The notes under the pieces were generated by a model. It saw only the letters and a program-made list of their open reading frames with translations, did no database searches and was not told the DNA's origin. Below are positions 16,901 through 26,375 of a stretch of 64,000 nucleotides of DNA, piece after piece. Source of the DNA: Marinobacter sp. ELB17 (GTDB taxonomy: Bacteria > Pseudomonadota > Gammaproteobacteria > Pseudomonadales > Oleiphilaceae); the NCBI RefSeq assembly GCF_000169375.1, contig NZ_AAXY01000018.1:1-64000 (forward strand), given 5' to 3'. The stretch's first letter is position 1. The number at the start of each line of letters is the position of its first letter. The translations under genes and the position numbers were made by a program.

Positions 16901-18709
16901 CGCGGCCTTAAATCGATTGCAAAGAGATTCATCCATTGAGTCAAGCCAGGTTGACCACTCAAATTGCCAAGTACGGTCACCCACGCCTGAGTCAGCTTCG
17001 TGTTCCTCTGCACGTTCAGCCGTAACCGCTGTAAAAGTAGAGGCCCAACCCATTAACCAGCGGGCGGGGAACCCATTCTTTAGCAACCGATCCACTAAGC
17101 CTGCTTGATCAATTGAATCGTCATCACCTAAGCACACGTTAGCAGCAAAAATGTAGGTTAATGCCGCTGGCGGTCCATCAGCCCCGGCGCGACCAGTAAG
17201 CAAATCATTTGCCCACCAGCGTCGGCGATACGGCGCGCACAATGCGGCTATCCTATCTGGCCGAGCGTACAACCGGTGTAGCCACAATCGAACAATCGCA
17301 TCTTCATTCGACAGCGCTTGTCGAGCCAAGCGATGAAGGCTCCAGGGTGGAAGCTGAGTTTGCAGTGCGGGGTACCGAATTAAGTATCCTGAAATTTGCT
17401 GTATGCGCCTGGCTATCATCAATTGCCAGAGCGGTGTCTTAGGGTAAGTATCACGATTGGCGTAAGCGCGCTCAATAACCACCTGGTCAGCCAAAGATGA
17501 GGGGGTGGATAGCTTACCAACATAGTGATCCCACCAAAGACTTTCGGGCTGGCGGACGTGTAGGCCGGACAATGCAGCCTTGGGATCGTCTGGATTTGCC
17601 GCTAAAAAAGAATCTGGGTCGTGCGTGTCGGGCAGGAGGTGCGCCGTAAGCCGGTGATCGTCAGTCATTTCTGCGAAGACAGTCAGCATGGTCCGCTGTG
17701 CGGCTTGCTGGCCTGGCCGGTCGCCGTCATAGAGACACCGAATGCGCCGCGCGTGTTTTAATAAAAGCTGAACCTGATGCGATGAGAACCCTGTACCCAT
17801 ACCCGCGCACGCCCGAATGCCAAAGGCGGCCAAAGCAATGACATCGGTGTAGCCCTCAACCACGTAGATTTCGTCCTGAGCGATTAGTGTCCGCCAGAAT
17901 TCGCGCGCTTCAGGGGAGGCCGTAATAAGCGCTCGTGGTGGCGTAAGCGCATACAATAAGCGCGATTTATCGAACAACTCTGATTCAGGCGAGTTGATGT
18001 ATTTAGCCTTGCTAGCCTCATCCAGCGTTCGACCGGAAAACCCGACAATGGCTCCAGACGGGTCGGTGATCGGAAATATGAGGCGCCCAGTAAAAGGGCT
18101 CCCGCCGCCGGTATAAGTTAAACCAAGCTCTGCACAACCCAGTGAAACCTGATCTCTTGAGAGATCCGATAACTCTGGCCTTGCAACCATCGAGTCGAGA
18201 AAGGCGAGATTGGTTGGAAAATAGCCAAGTCCGAATGCTGCAGCGAGTGCTGGCGGAATATGACGTTCCTCAATGACAGATATGAAGTCGGGGTGTTCCG
18301 CCTTGCCTCTAAAAACATACTGCGCCGCGACATTGATATCCAAAAGTACCGATCGATCCCATGCCTGCCGCTGTGGGCGTCGAACTGCCGGGCCGTTTCG
18401 CGGTGTGTATTGCCGAGGCTCAACTTTAATATCAGCCAAATCAGCCAGCTCTTTAATAGCCTGTCCTGTACTGACCAGATTCATTGCGGCATGGAACTCA
18501 ATGATGTCTCCGGTCGCACGACACCCACGGCAAAAATACAGCCCTTTGGTATCGTTAACGGAAAATGAAGGCGTGTTTTCGTCGTGGAACGGGCAAAGAC
18601 CTACCCATTCGGCCCCGCGCTTCTTGAGCTCAATGCCGGCCGCCAAAACATGAGTAGAGAGTGAGAGCCGGATTTTTATGCAACGGGGAACGTCGGCATA
18701 GGGTGTCAT
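16877..18709 (-). CDS. dnaG: DnaG-type primase
   Basis: 610 residues. A CHC2 zinc-binding domain uses C39, H42, C60 and C63 (CPFH ... YFCRGC). The catalytic core has FPITDPSGAIVGFSGR, then a TOPRIM domain with EGYTDVIAL (E285) and LYDGDRPGQQAA (D328, D330), the metal-binding acidic residues. The C-terminal 180 residues do not resemble the DnaB-binding domain of chromosomal DnaG, as often in plasmid primases. The enzyme makes RNA primers on single-stranded DNA for lagging-strand synthesis or for complementary-strand synthesis after conjugation. ATG 18709 leaves about 25 residues before LKKRG. No good ribosome binding site is seen. Confidence 0.9.
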   Translation of the reverse strand: MTPYADVPRCIKIRLSLSTHVLAAGIELKKRGAEWVGLCPFHDENTPSFSVNDTKGLYFCRGCRATGDIIEFHAAMNLVSTGQAIKELADLADIKVEPRQYTPRNGPAVRRPQRQAWDRSVLLDINVAAQYVFRGKAEHPDFISVIEERHIPPALAAAFGLGYFPTNLAFLDSMVARPELSDLSRDQVSLGCAELGLTYTGGGSPFTGRLIFPITDPSGAIVGFSGRTLDEASKAKYINSPESELFDKSRLLYALTPPRALITASPEAREFWRTLIAQDEIYVVEGYTDVIALAAFGIRACAGMGTGFSSHQVQLLLKHARRIRCLYDGDRPGQQAAQRTMLTVFAEMTDDHRLTAHLLPDTHDPDSFLAANPDDPKAALSGLHVRQPESLWWDHYVGKLSTPSSLADQVVIERAYANRDTYPKTPLWQLMIARRIQQISGYLIRYPALQTQLPPWSLHRLARQALSNEDAIVRLWLHRLYARPDRIAALCAPYRRRWWANDLLTGRAGADGPPAALTYIFAANVCLGDDDSIDQAGLVDRLLKNGFPARWLMGWASTFTAVTAERAEEHEADSGVGDRTWQFEWSTWLDSMDESLCNRFKAALTRLDNH

Positions 18710-18788
18710 GTTTAAAGATGTCCACTTTGGTTGTCAAAATGATGAATCAACATCGTATAACATAACACAGTCACAGGTTATGATAGGG

Positions 18789-18827
18789 CTATAGACCGCT
18801 ATAGAACCAAACAAAGCGAATAGGCCA
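18789..18827 (+). promoter_or_regulatory. Tandem CTATAGAMC motif and TAGGCCA half-site
   Basis: CTATAGACCG (18789-18798) is followed immediately by CTATAGAACC (18799-18808). TAGGCCA (18821-18827) lies just before the start codon at 18831. Similar motifs precede rdgC and the YqaJ gene. TAGGCCA also forms the palindrome at 12759-12773. Confidence 0.35.
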
Positions 18828-18830
18828 AGA

Positions 18831-20927
18831 ATGAGCGAAACGACCGGGATTCCACTGACCGAACAGCAGAATGCGATAGCCAGCCACAAGGATGGTCCGA
18901 TGATTGTGCTGGCGGGTGCCGGGTCGGGAAAAACCGCTACCCTGGTGGCGCGTACCGGCCGTTTAATTGATCAGCATATTAGCCCTCGGAACATCCTGAT
19001 CACTACGTTTAGTCGTAAAGCGGCGACGGAAATCAAGAAGCGACTCTCCGAACAGTTCGGCATGAACGGCGACGATGTTCGCGTCGATACGTTTCACGGC
19101 ATGGGTTACCGCTTCATGCAGGATTACAAAAACCTGTTTGGCATCACGGAAGATCAAAACTGGGCCATCATGACCTCAAACGACCAAGGGCGAATGCTTA
19201 ATGAGATCGCCAAAGATGTTGCTGAGAAAAGTAATATAGAATTCAAGGCAATACGAAAGGATCTTAAAGAAGGATTTAGTTTGTGGAGCCTCATGAAACA
19301 GGGGTGCAAATGCCCTGGAAACGTGTCTGACGCGCTTATAGAGCTGGACAAGATGCGGGCCCAGAAGAAAGGCGTCAGTCCGAACGCAGAAAAGGTCACA
19401 CTTGAAGAGAGGATTGTCGCCAAAGCCCTTGTTCAATATGAAAAAGATAAGCGAGCTGGCGGCTATCTCGACTTTGATGATCTACTGTTGCTGCCGGCGC
19501 GCGCGCTGGTGAAGTTTCCGAAAATATCTGAGGGCCTGTCATACCAGCACACGCACATTATGGTAGACGAGTCGCAGGATACGAATCTTGCGCAGTACCT
19601 GATGGTTCGCCAGATCGGACAGCACCATAAGAACGTGGTGATGGTAGGTGATGATGACCAGTCAATTTACCGCTGGCGGGGCGCCAAGATTGCAAACCTG
19701 CGGCGGTTCATTAAAGATTTTGAAGCCCCCGTGGCGCGACTTGAACAGAATTTTAGAAGTCATGCGCACATTGTTGATTCAGCATCCAATCTGATCAAGC
19801 ACAACCAAAAAAGGCTCGCCAAATCGCCGTTCTCGGCGACCCATGAGGGGGAAGTTCCGCGCGTCCAGATCAACGAAACAGATCGCGATATGGCTCGCCA
19901 AATGGTCAGGCAAGTCAAAGATCTGAACAGCCAAGGCGTACCGCTTAACGATATCGCCATGCTCTATCGAACCAACCGTATGACAACGATACTGGAGCCC
20001 GCGTTTAAGCAAGCCGGCATCCCCTACTCCGTTGTTGGTGGCATGAGCTTTTATGAGCGCGCTGAAATCCAAGCCGTAGCCGCGTGCGCCCGTATCGTTT
20101 GGAAGCATGACGACTGGCAAGCGCTTAAGTCCTTGCAGCCGTACATAGATGGCTTGGGCAAAAAAGGCATGGAAGACACCATAGATAGGCTCAAGGCCGA
20201 CGACATGAACATGGTGCTGTTTCTGCTGCATGAGGCCCCACAACAGTACGGAAAAGGTGGTATTCGTCTCCATGAATTCGTGACTGGGGTTTTCAAATCA
20301 AGCATCGTGGGCTCTACAGACCAAAGCCAATACCAAATAGCGCAGCGCCTGATTCAATGGATGAAAGACGGCCCAATGGCCATTCTTGACCGCGAAAAAG
20401 ATGATGTTCTGCGGGTTAAGCGCTCAGATAATCTGGATCAACTACTGGATGAGCTAAGCCACGCGGAACCGGAAGACTTCTTTCAATATATGATTGAGGC
20501 ACCACTATCGGACTACCTCGCCTCCCAAGAAGGTACCGATCGCGTTACGATGTCCACAATTCATCGCAGCAAAGGACTGGAATGGCCGCACGTTATGATT
20601 GCCGGCTTCTCTGACGGTTTAATGCCGCTTGACCAAGGCCTGTTGTCAGGCCGTGCAGCCACGGCCCCAACACCTGCGGATCTGGAAGACGATGATGGTG
20701 GTCGACCAGAAGAAGAGCGGTGCCTTGCCTACGTAGCATCTACACGAAGCATGCAAACACTCACGCTGAATCACGCCAACCAATATCATTTCCCTGGCAG
20801 TGAGCCTGTGATTCTGGATATTTCGCCGTATGTTGAGGAAATGGGACTTGAGATTACCCAGGAGATGGCAATGAAGTTGGCGGGCGACACCCGTGATTAC
20901 GATGTACTCCAAAGTCTAAGCCGCTAG
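18831..20927 (+). CDS. UvrD/Rep/PcrA-like superfamily 1A helicase
   Basis: 698 residues. Motif I is AGAGSGKT (28-35), followed by TTFSRKAATEIKKRL (Ia), DESQDTN (II), GDDDQSIYRWRGA (III), NFRSHAHI (IV), STIHRSKGLEW (V) and EEERCLAYVASTR (VI). All hallmark motifs of UvrD-like 3'-5' helicases are present and intact. The protein is close to the usual length of PcrA/Rep. Such enzymes assist rolling-circle or theta replication, repair and removal of proteins from DNA. It is divergent from dnaG and upstream of rdgC, forming a DNA-metabolism block. It lacks the long C-terminal RNA-polymerase-binding region typical of UvrD. Confidence 0.9.
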   Translation: MSETTGIPLTEQQNAIASHKDGPMIVLAGAGSGKTATLVARTGRLIDQHISPRNILITTFSRKAATEIKKRLSEQFGMNGDDVRVDTFHGMGYRFMQDYKNLFGITEDQNWAIMTSNDQGRMLNEIAKDVAEKSNIEFKAIRKDLKEGFSLWSLMKQGCKCPGNVSDALIELDKMRAQKKGVSPNAEKVTLEERIVAKALVQYEKDKRAGGYLDFDDLLLLPARALVKFPKISEGLSYQHTHIMVDESQDTNLAQYLMVRQIGQHHKNVVMVGDDDQSIYRWRGAKIANLRRFIKDFEAPVARLEQNFRSHAHIVDSASNLIKHNQKRLAKSPFSATHEGEVPRVQINETDRDMARQMVRQVKDLNSQGVPLNDIAMLYRTNRMTTILEPAFKQAGIPYSVVGGMSFYERAEIQAVAACARIVWKHDDWQALKSLQPYIDGLGKKGMEDTIDRLKADDMNMVLFLLHEAPQQYGKGGIRLHEFVTGVFKSSIVGSTDQSQYQIAQRLIQWMKDGPMAILDREKDDVLRVKRSDNLDQLLDELSHAEPEDFFQYMIEAPLSDYLASQEGTDRVTMSTIHRSKGLEWPHVMIAGFSDGLMPLDQGLLSGRAATAPTPADLEDDDGGRPEEERCLAYVASTRSMQTLTLNHANQYHFPGSEPVILDISPYVEEMGLEITQEMAMKLAGDTRDYDVLQSLSR

Positions 20928-20939
20928 TCACCTCTTCAG

Positions 20940-20962
20940 GCACCTGGGCCCCGCCCGGGTGC
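20940..20962 (+). terminator. Strong hairpin after helicase gene
   Basis: GCACCTGGGC and GCCCGGGTGC pair over 10 bp (one G-T) around a CCC loop, 12 bases after the stop codon. There is no T-tract, so termination would be inefficient or factor-dependent. Confidence 0.5.
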
Positions 20963-21094
20963 TGCATGCACAAAGACTGAAACGCTCATATAGCGCTCCC
21001 TCCCCTCATTTTTTGTCAAAATCACCCTCAGAAGCTTGAACCCTATTTTCGCATGGCATAATAGAACCCACTTTTAATCACTGCAGGTGGGCCG

Positions 21095-22060
21095 ATGGCC
21101 ATGGCACTTAAAACTCTTTTCGCAATGAGCGTGGCCGAGGTACCCAGTGCCAGCCAAATTACGCGCGTTGGTCGTGAATACCCGGTGCGAGAATGCAAAT
21201 TCCAAGAAGAAAAGTTTTGGGGATTCAAGTCCTTTGACGGTAAGGAAGGCACGGACGAAGAATTTGCCACGCCCTTATATAACGGTCGCTGGATTCATCT
21301 TCAGATCGCCAACTTCAAACCCATTATCCCCGGCCCTGTTGTCCGGCGCCATGTTGCCGAAAAAATCAAAGAGTTCACGAAACAGCACGGCGAAGAGCCC
21401 GGAAGTAAGAAAAAGCGCGAAATCAAAGAGCAGGTGCGCGACACCTTGCGCCAGCAGGCATTTCAAAAAGAAACGATCCATCAAGTTATTTTTGACTCAA
21501 AAACCAATCAGGTTTGGCTAGAGGCTACGTCAGAAACAGTCCAGACAGAAATTTTGCGCGTTCTGCGCCGTGGCCTCGGCAGTCTACCGGCTGTCCCTGT
21601 CCTGGAAGTGGCTAACTTACCCTCTATTTTTGCCGGCTGGATAGCGGGTGAACGCGATTTGCCAGAAGGCTTTCATGTTGGCGATAGCGCCAAAGCCATT
21701 GATCCAGATGACCCTAAGGCCACCATCACCTTAACGCATGAGGTCCTTCAGGCACCGGATTTACAGAGTATCCTGGGGACCCGAATGGTTAAGCAGATGG
21801 GACTAAAGAGCGCCAACATCAGCGCTGTCATCAATGACCAATCGCTTCTGAAGTCTATAAGACTGTCCGTGGAAACGGATGATGCAGACGCAGATGCCGA
21901 CCACATGATGGCGCTGTGGTGCACAGAAATAAGTGAGCTTTTGGCGATGCTTCGTGCAGACATTGGAGGCAACAAACCCCCCGATAAGCCAGAACCTGAA
22001 GCACAGGACGATACTGCTTTTGAAAATACGAATGAGCATGAAGACGGGAGCGTTGTATGA
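21095..22060 (+). CDS. rdgC: RdgC-like recombination-associated protein
   Basis: 321 residues, near the usual 300 for RdgC, a ring-shaped double-strand DNA-binding protein that restrains RecA. Recognisable features are the N-terminal WGFKSF region, IPGPVVRRHVAEKIKEF with the basic EEPGSKKKREIKEQVRDTL segment, QVWLEATSETVQTEILRVLRRGLGSLP, and the FAGWIAGERDLPEGFHVGD block. The C-terminal tail is acidic. The stop overlaps the start of the downstream DotO-type ATPase (ATGA), so the two are translationally coupled. That is an odd partner and suggests a role in handling transferred DNA. ATAGAACC lies 26 bases upstream of the start. Confidence 0.85.
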   Translation: MAMALKTLFAMSVAEVPSASQITRVGREYPVRECKFQEEKFWGFKSFDGKEGTDEEFATPLYNGRWIHLQIANFKPIIPGPVVRRHVAEKIKEFTKQHGEEPGSKKKREIKEQVRDTLRQQAFQKETIHQVIFDSKTNQVWLEATSETVQTEILRVLRRGLGSLPAVPVLEVANLPSIFAGWIAGERDLPEGFHVGDSAKAIDPDDPKATITLTHEVLQAPDLQSILGTRMVKQMGLKSANISAVINDQSLLKSIRLSVETDDADADADHMMALWCTEISELLAMLRADIGGNKPPDKPEPEAQDDTAFENTNEHEDGSVV

Positions 22061-25000
22061 GGTTTGTTGATCGGGTCGTCGATAATCTCGACGCCCTTCT
22101 AAGTTATGGACACAGCGCAATCTGGAGAACAAACCCCCGCGAGTTCCTGGATATAGCCACCACCGATGACAACATGACGTTTGTTACCCGTGACGGCGCA
22201 CTGCTGACCTTACTAAAAGTGAAAGGGCTCACATCCAATCTCTACGATGATGAGCTCAAAGCGGTCATTAACGAAATGTCCGAAATTACCGGTCGCGACT
22301 TGATAAAGTCCGGTAACCACAGCTTCGCCATTAGCTTTGAGTTTGACCCAGATGCGGCCTACGCGTACTGCCAGGAATCGTTACGGGCGACAGCACAAAC
22401 GGGCGCGCGATACGGCATGGGTGGCTTTATGAAGCTGATCGTGGAAGAAAAAAGCCGTAAAATGGCGGAGTTCTGCCAAGTTGAGAACACCTACATTGCC
22501 TTGTACACAAACCGAACGGCAATTCATGCCACCGAAATGGACGGTCAGGTAAAAGAGCGCACAAAAGCCATGCGTACGTGGCCGGACATGGCCGAAGCCA
22601 TGCTACTGGATGTTGCCTACCCGCAACTCCGAGTTGAGCATCGGACGATGGTTCAGTCGCTCGTCAGCTTAATGAGAAAGCTTACGTCACTCAAAGATGT
22701 CGGCCTCATGCTGGAGGTTGTGGGTGTTCGTGAGTATCTGAAGGAAGTTCGCAGAATTGCGCATCCCGGAACCTCGCCTAATTGGAAGCCACGCATAGCC
22801 TCTGATTTTATGAAGGAAGTACAAATCCCCGTAAAATTCAGTCGGCGAGATCGAAAGAATGCCGACTTTATGATGGCACCCTCCATCGGCTCCCAAATCT
22901 TTAGCGAGACGCCGACAACGGTTGGCTTAAAGTATGCGGTGCTCGGTAACCGTATTCACTATTCCACAGCACTATCGCGCGGGCCCACCGACCCACAGAC
23001 CTTTGATCACCTGCTGCAGCAAGCATCGGATTTGCGATTGCCGTTCCGCATCTGCTTTTCATTCAAAGGCACCGGCACAGGTGTTGATTACCTAAACACC
23101 ATGCTTGCACTGACATTCCCTTGGCTATCATCGGCCAACAGCCAGGTGAAGGAGTCGTATCAAGCACTGCAGAACTATGAAAAGAAGATGAACGGCGTAG
23201 TTCCAGCTATGTTTGTGACGGCCTGCACCTGGGCCCCGGTAAAATCGACGTACAACCAAAAAAACGGGACAACGTACGATCTAACCGAAATTGGCGATCG
23301 AGCAACCAAATTGAATCGCGCACTTCAAAGCTGGGGTGGATGCCAGACGACGGATGCGTTTGCGGCACCCATCGAAGCGGTGCTAGCAACGCAGGCCGGG
23401 GTTTGGGATAAGCCCATGGGCGCCATAATGGCACCACCCATGCCAGACGCTATTGGCCTTAGCCCCCTGTTTCGACCAACCACCAGCTGGGGCCAAAAGG
23501 ACGGAAACGTGTTGCTGCGTACAGATAGCGGCCGGTTTCTTCACTACCAGCAAACCAGTGGTCATCAGAGTGCCTGGGTCACACTACTCGTTGGCCCAAT
23601 GGGGTTTGGTAAGTCAACCGCACTGAACACACTCAACCTGTATTACATCCTGACCCCATCGCAGGAAACTGAGTTGCCATTCTTGCGCTCACTCGATGTT
23701 GGCCCATCGTCCCGTTCACTTGTGGACATGGTGCTGGCGTCCGTTGGGCCTGAGCAACAAAACGTGGCCAAATACATACGGATTCAGAACACCAAAGATT
23801 ATCAATTCAATCCATTCGACACAGTGTTTGGCTGTGAATTTCCGCTACCTAACCACACGAATTATCTGGGAAACCTGATCACGACGATCTGTTATTCGAT
23901 GCAGTCGAACGACGCTGTGAAAGGGCAGCTCCCTGGCATGGTGAACGCTATTCTTCGCGAAACCTATAAAGCGTTCGCGTCCGCTGAAAATGGGGGTACC
24001 CGCCCTCGGATTTACTACGAAAAAGCCAATCAGCTGATTGACCAAAAGATTGAAGAACACGGAATCGAGATAGACGACCGGACCAGCTGGCATGAAATTC
24101 GAAACGCCCTGTATGCCGCTGGCGAAACTCGTTCCGCGTTCATCGCACACCGCAAAGCGATGCCCATTTTGTCAGACTTGATCGGAACCGCTAGCGGTGA
24201 AAGCATCCGCGGTGACTACCCGGACATGGTTAATGGTATTGCGATACTCGATCTTTTTACTCGCGCTATCCGGGAAGCGTTTGATATGTTCCCTATGCTT
24301 CAGGGAGAAACGAAGTTTGAACTGGGTGAGTCCCGCATTATTTCTTTAGACATGGAAGACCTTGTTCCGCGGGAGTTGACGGATCGGGCGATGTGGCAGG
24401 CGAGCATTGCGTTCTTCATCGGGTATGACATTTTGACCCGGGACTTCTTCTTCCACGAAGACTATTTAAAATACATCCCTGCCCTATTTCTGAATTTCCA
24501 CACCCGCAGAGCCAAGGCTCTAAAGACCGCACGCAAGCGATTCAGCATGGATGAGCGTCAGCGGTTTGCGAAGATCCCTACCGCCCAAGCGCAGGTAGAC
24601 GGCCTGATCGCCGAAGGACGGAAGAACATCGTTGACATTATGGTGGCCTCACAGCTGTTCGAACACCACACGGATCAGTCTATCCGGCTATCAACGTCAG
24701 TGATTATTCTCGGTGCCGGCAACATGGACAACGAGGAAGCCGACCAGGTGGCGTCTCGATTTGCGCTCACCAAAAGTCAGGTTGGCGCTATTCGCCGCAT
24801 TCGCCCGCCAACGAGCAAGGGCGCCGAGGCGTTTATGATTTTCCGGACAAAGGATGGATCGCAAGCCCACCATTGCTATATGTCCGATGGTTCGGTTTAT
24901 TTGTGGCTGATCGCAACCGAAGGCATTGACCGGGCATTCAGGGGCATAATGTACGAGCGGTTCCCAACAGAAGAAGCTTTGACGCGCTTGGCCAAGCGGT

Positions 25001-25119
25001 ACCCAGGAGGCTCTATTAAGAAAGAACTGGAAAACAAACTGGCCACCATGAACGACGACCCGAGCCAGGATGGTCAGATAACGGCGAACCTGCTGGAACA
25101 GATGGCGGACGAATGCTAA
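22057..25119 (+). CDS. dotO: DotO/IcmB (TraU) type IV secretion ATPase
   Basis: 1020 residues, matching IncI TraU and Legionella IcmB, the VirB4-class ATPases that power type IV secretion at the inner membrane. Walker A GPMGFGKST is at 513-521. A later block, FAKIPTAQAQVDGLIAEGRKN, and VASQLFEHH resemble the C-terminal VirB4/TraC core. The N-terminal 500 residues (WRTNPREFLDIATTDDNMTF onward) match the family's long N-domain. It has no transmembrane segment and is presumably cytosolic and membrane-associated. It is coupled to rdgC by a four-base overlap and is separated by 13 kb from the other transfer genes. No relevant defects seen. Confidence 0.9.
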   Translation: MRFVDRVVDNLDALLSYGHSAIWRTNPREFLDIATTDDNMTFVTRDGALLTLLKVKGLTSNLYDDELKAVINEMSEITGRDLIKSGNHSFAISFEFDPDAAYAYCQESLRATAQTGARYGMGGFMKLIVEEKSRKMAEFCQVENTYIALYTNRTAIHATEMDGQVKERTKAMRTWPDMAEAMLLDVAYPQLRVEHRTMVQSLVSLMRKLTSLKDVGLMLEVVGVREYLKEVRRIAHPGTSPNWKPRIASDFMKEVQIPVKFSRRDRKNADFMMAPSIGSQIFSETPTTVGLKYAVLGNRIHYSTALSRGPTDPQTFDHLLQQASDLRLPFRICFSFKGTGTGVDYLNTMLALTFPWLSSANSQVKESYQALQNYEKKMNGVVPAMFVTACTWAPVKSTYNQKNGTTYDLTEIGDRATKLNRALQSWGGCQTTDAFAAPIEAVLATQAGVWDKPMGAIMAPPMPDAIGLSPLFRPTTSWGQKDGNVLLRTDSGRFLHYQQTSGHQSAWVTLLVGPMGFGKSTALNTLNLYYILTPSQETELPFLRSLDVGPSSRSLVDMVLASVGPEQQNVAKYIRIQNTKDYQFNPFDTVFGCEFPLPNHTNYLGNLITTICYSMQSNDAVKGQLPGMVNAILRETYKAFASAENGGTRPRIYYEKANQLIDQKIEEHGIEIDDRTSWHEIRNALYAAGETRSAFIAHRKAMPILSDLIGTASGESIRGDYPDMVNGIAILDLFTRAIREAFDMFPMLQGETKFELGESRIISLDMEDLVPRELTDRAMWQASIAFFIGYDILTRDFFFHEDYLKYIPALFLNFHTRRAKALKTARKRFSMDERQRFAKIPTAQAQVDGLIAEGRKNIVDIMVASQLFEHHTDQSIRLSTSVIILGAGNMDNEEADQVASRFALTKSQVGAIRRIRPPTSKGAEAFMIFRTKDGSQAHHCYMSDGSVYLWLIATEGIDRAFRGIMYERFPTEEALTRLAKRYPGGSIKKELENKLATMNDDPSQDGQITANLLEQMADEC

Positions 25120-25354
25120 TTCACTGATCGGTAAGGAATGAATAACTGGCCAATTACTGTGTTGTTAATATGTAGCCTGCGATTTTCTGTAACGTTTTGT
25201 GATTTAGTGGATTAAATTCGTACAGACGCTGGATTTCTTCTGGTCTAGCTGTGACAATTATTACTTACTCTTCATCTGGTGGCGAAACTGATCGTATTGA
25301 CGTCCGACCGGCAGTGGTTTTCAGTTCAGATATTCAAACAGGATTAGCTTAGGT

Positions 25355-25789
25355 ATGGCAATAATACTGGATAGCATAGTGTCAATCACCCGGGTCCCGG
25401 TTTCAGGCAAGATTACCGATATTAGGTGGCTCACAAAAAACATCAGTGAGTTTGGCACGGAGACATCAGTTGAACCTGAGCACGTTGTGTATCTGCTGGA
25501 ATCGTTCGGTGAGGGTGAGGACAGCGCCCCGCAATCGCTGAGTTTTGAACTTGGAGGCGACGAATTCGCCCTCTACATGAGCGGAACCGACGAACTGGCC
25601 CGCGAAGTGTATGACTATCTGAAGGTTAAAAAGCACGTTACCATTAGCAGTGTTGTGCATAAAGCGGGCGATGCAAACCAGTTTGAGCGGTTTAGCTGGA
25701 CAGTACCCGTCACTGTGTATAAGAATTATGTAGCAATGGTATCGGATATGGCCGCGATGACGAACCTTTCCGCGACTAAGAAAGCCTGA
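25355..25789 (+). CDS. Hypothetical protein (144 aa)
   Basis: MAIILDSIVSITRVPVSGK onward. It is acidic and soluble, with beta-rich N-terminal and central parts (LSFELGGDEFALYMSG) that suggest a small mixed fold. No signal peptide or membrane segment is seen. It is preceded by a 235-base AT-rich intergenic region without another gene. It is followed at 21 bases by a second hypothetical gene, so the two likely form an operon ended by the terminator at 26251. I do not recognise the family. Confidence 0.6.
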   Translation: MAIILDSIVSITRVPVSGKITDIRWLTKNISEFGTETSVEPEHVVYLLESFGEGEDSAPQSLSFELGGDEFALYMSGTDELAREVYDYLKVKKHVTISSVVHKAGDANQFERFSWTVPVTVYKNYVAMVSDMAAMTNLSATKKA

Positions 25790-25810
25790 AGGAACGGGCT
25801 TCTAACCCAC

Positions 25811-26218
25811 ATGTACAGTCTGCGCAGAATAATAGCAGCACCAAAAGGCATCGCATCCGTGAGTTTGAGTACCCAGGATCAAGTTTTCTTCGACACGCTT
25901 AAGGACTGGAAGTCAGAAGGTGCCGAGCTTTTTATTGGCGGCACCACGACCGGTTCGTTCGTGATCAGTGACGATCGCACCCAGTTTGGCCGGGACCCCA
26001 GCCGAAGTTTTAACACGCAATTAGTAGAAGCGATTAAAACCGAATTGGGCGGCACCGACGCTCGCCTGAATTTGCAGCAATCGCAGCGAATGCTGACAAC
26101 ACTCGATCGTTTCCCGCTGGGCATCCATAATACGCACATAGCAAAGATGGATCGCGCCGTGCAATCGGCGCAGAACGATGAAGACGACGACCAGCCAAGC
26201 CCAGGGGCGACAAAGTGA
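25811..26218 (+). CDS. Hypothetical protein (135 aa)
   Basis: MYSLRRIIAAPKGIASVSLS onward. The central motif SEGAELFIGGTTTGSFVISD reads like a small alpha/beta or beta protein. The C-terminal tail is acidic and probably disordered (NDEDDDQPSPGATK). It is the last gene before a perfect intrinsic terminator 33 bases downstream. No family recognised. Its partner is the gene at 25355. Confidence 0.6.
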   Translation: MYSLRRIIAAPKGIASVSLSTQDQVFFDTLKDWKSEGAELFIGGTTTGSFVISDDRTQFGRDPSRSFNTQLVEAIKTELGGTDARLNLQQSQRMLTTLDRFPLGIHNTHIAKMDRAVQSAQNDEDDDQPSPGATK

Positions 26219-26250
26219 TCCGCTGACCCGCTAATCCGCCAGCGACCCGA

Positions 26251-26274
26251 AACCATGCCTAGCATGGTTTTTTT
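26251..26274 (+). terminator. Intrinsic terminator
   Basis: AACCATGC-CTA-GCATGGTT is a perfect 8-bp stem followed by TTTTT. It ends the 25355-26218 pair. Confidence 0.9.
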
Positions 26275-26375
26275 GTGCCCGTGGCCCTGCCCTGACGGCA
26301 AAGCCGGAAAGGGCGTGCGCAATCGGGCGCAAGCGCGCCTGATTGGGGATGGCATTTGGGTGGGGAAGGGCACGA

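Noticed and set aside
25138..25215. 25-codon ORF (MNNWPITVLLICSLRF start) after the DotO gene
   Set aside because: The AAGGA is directly against the ATG, too close for a ribosome binding site. No other support.
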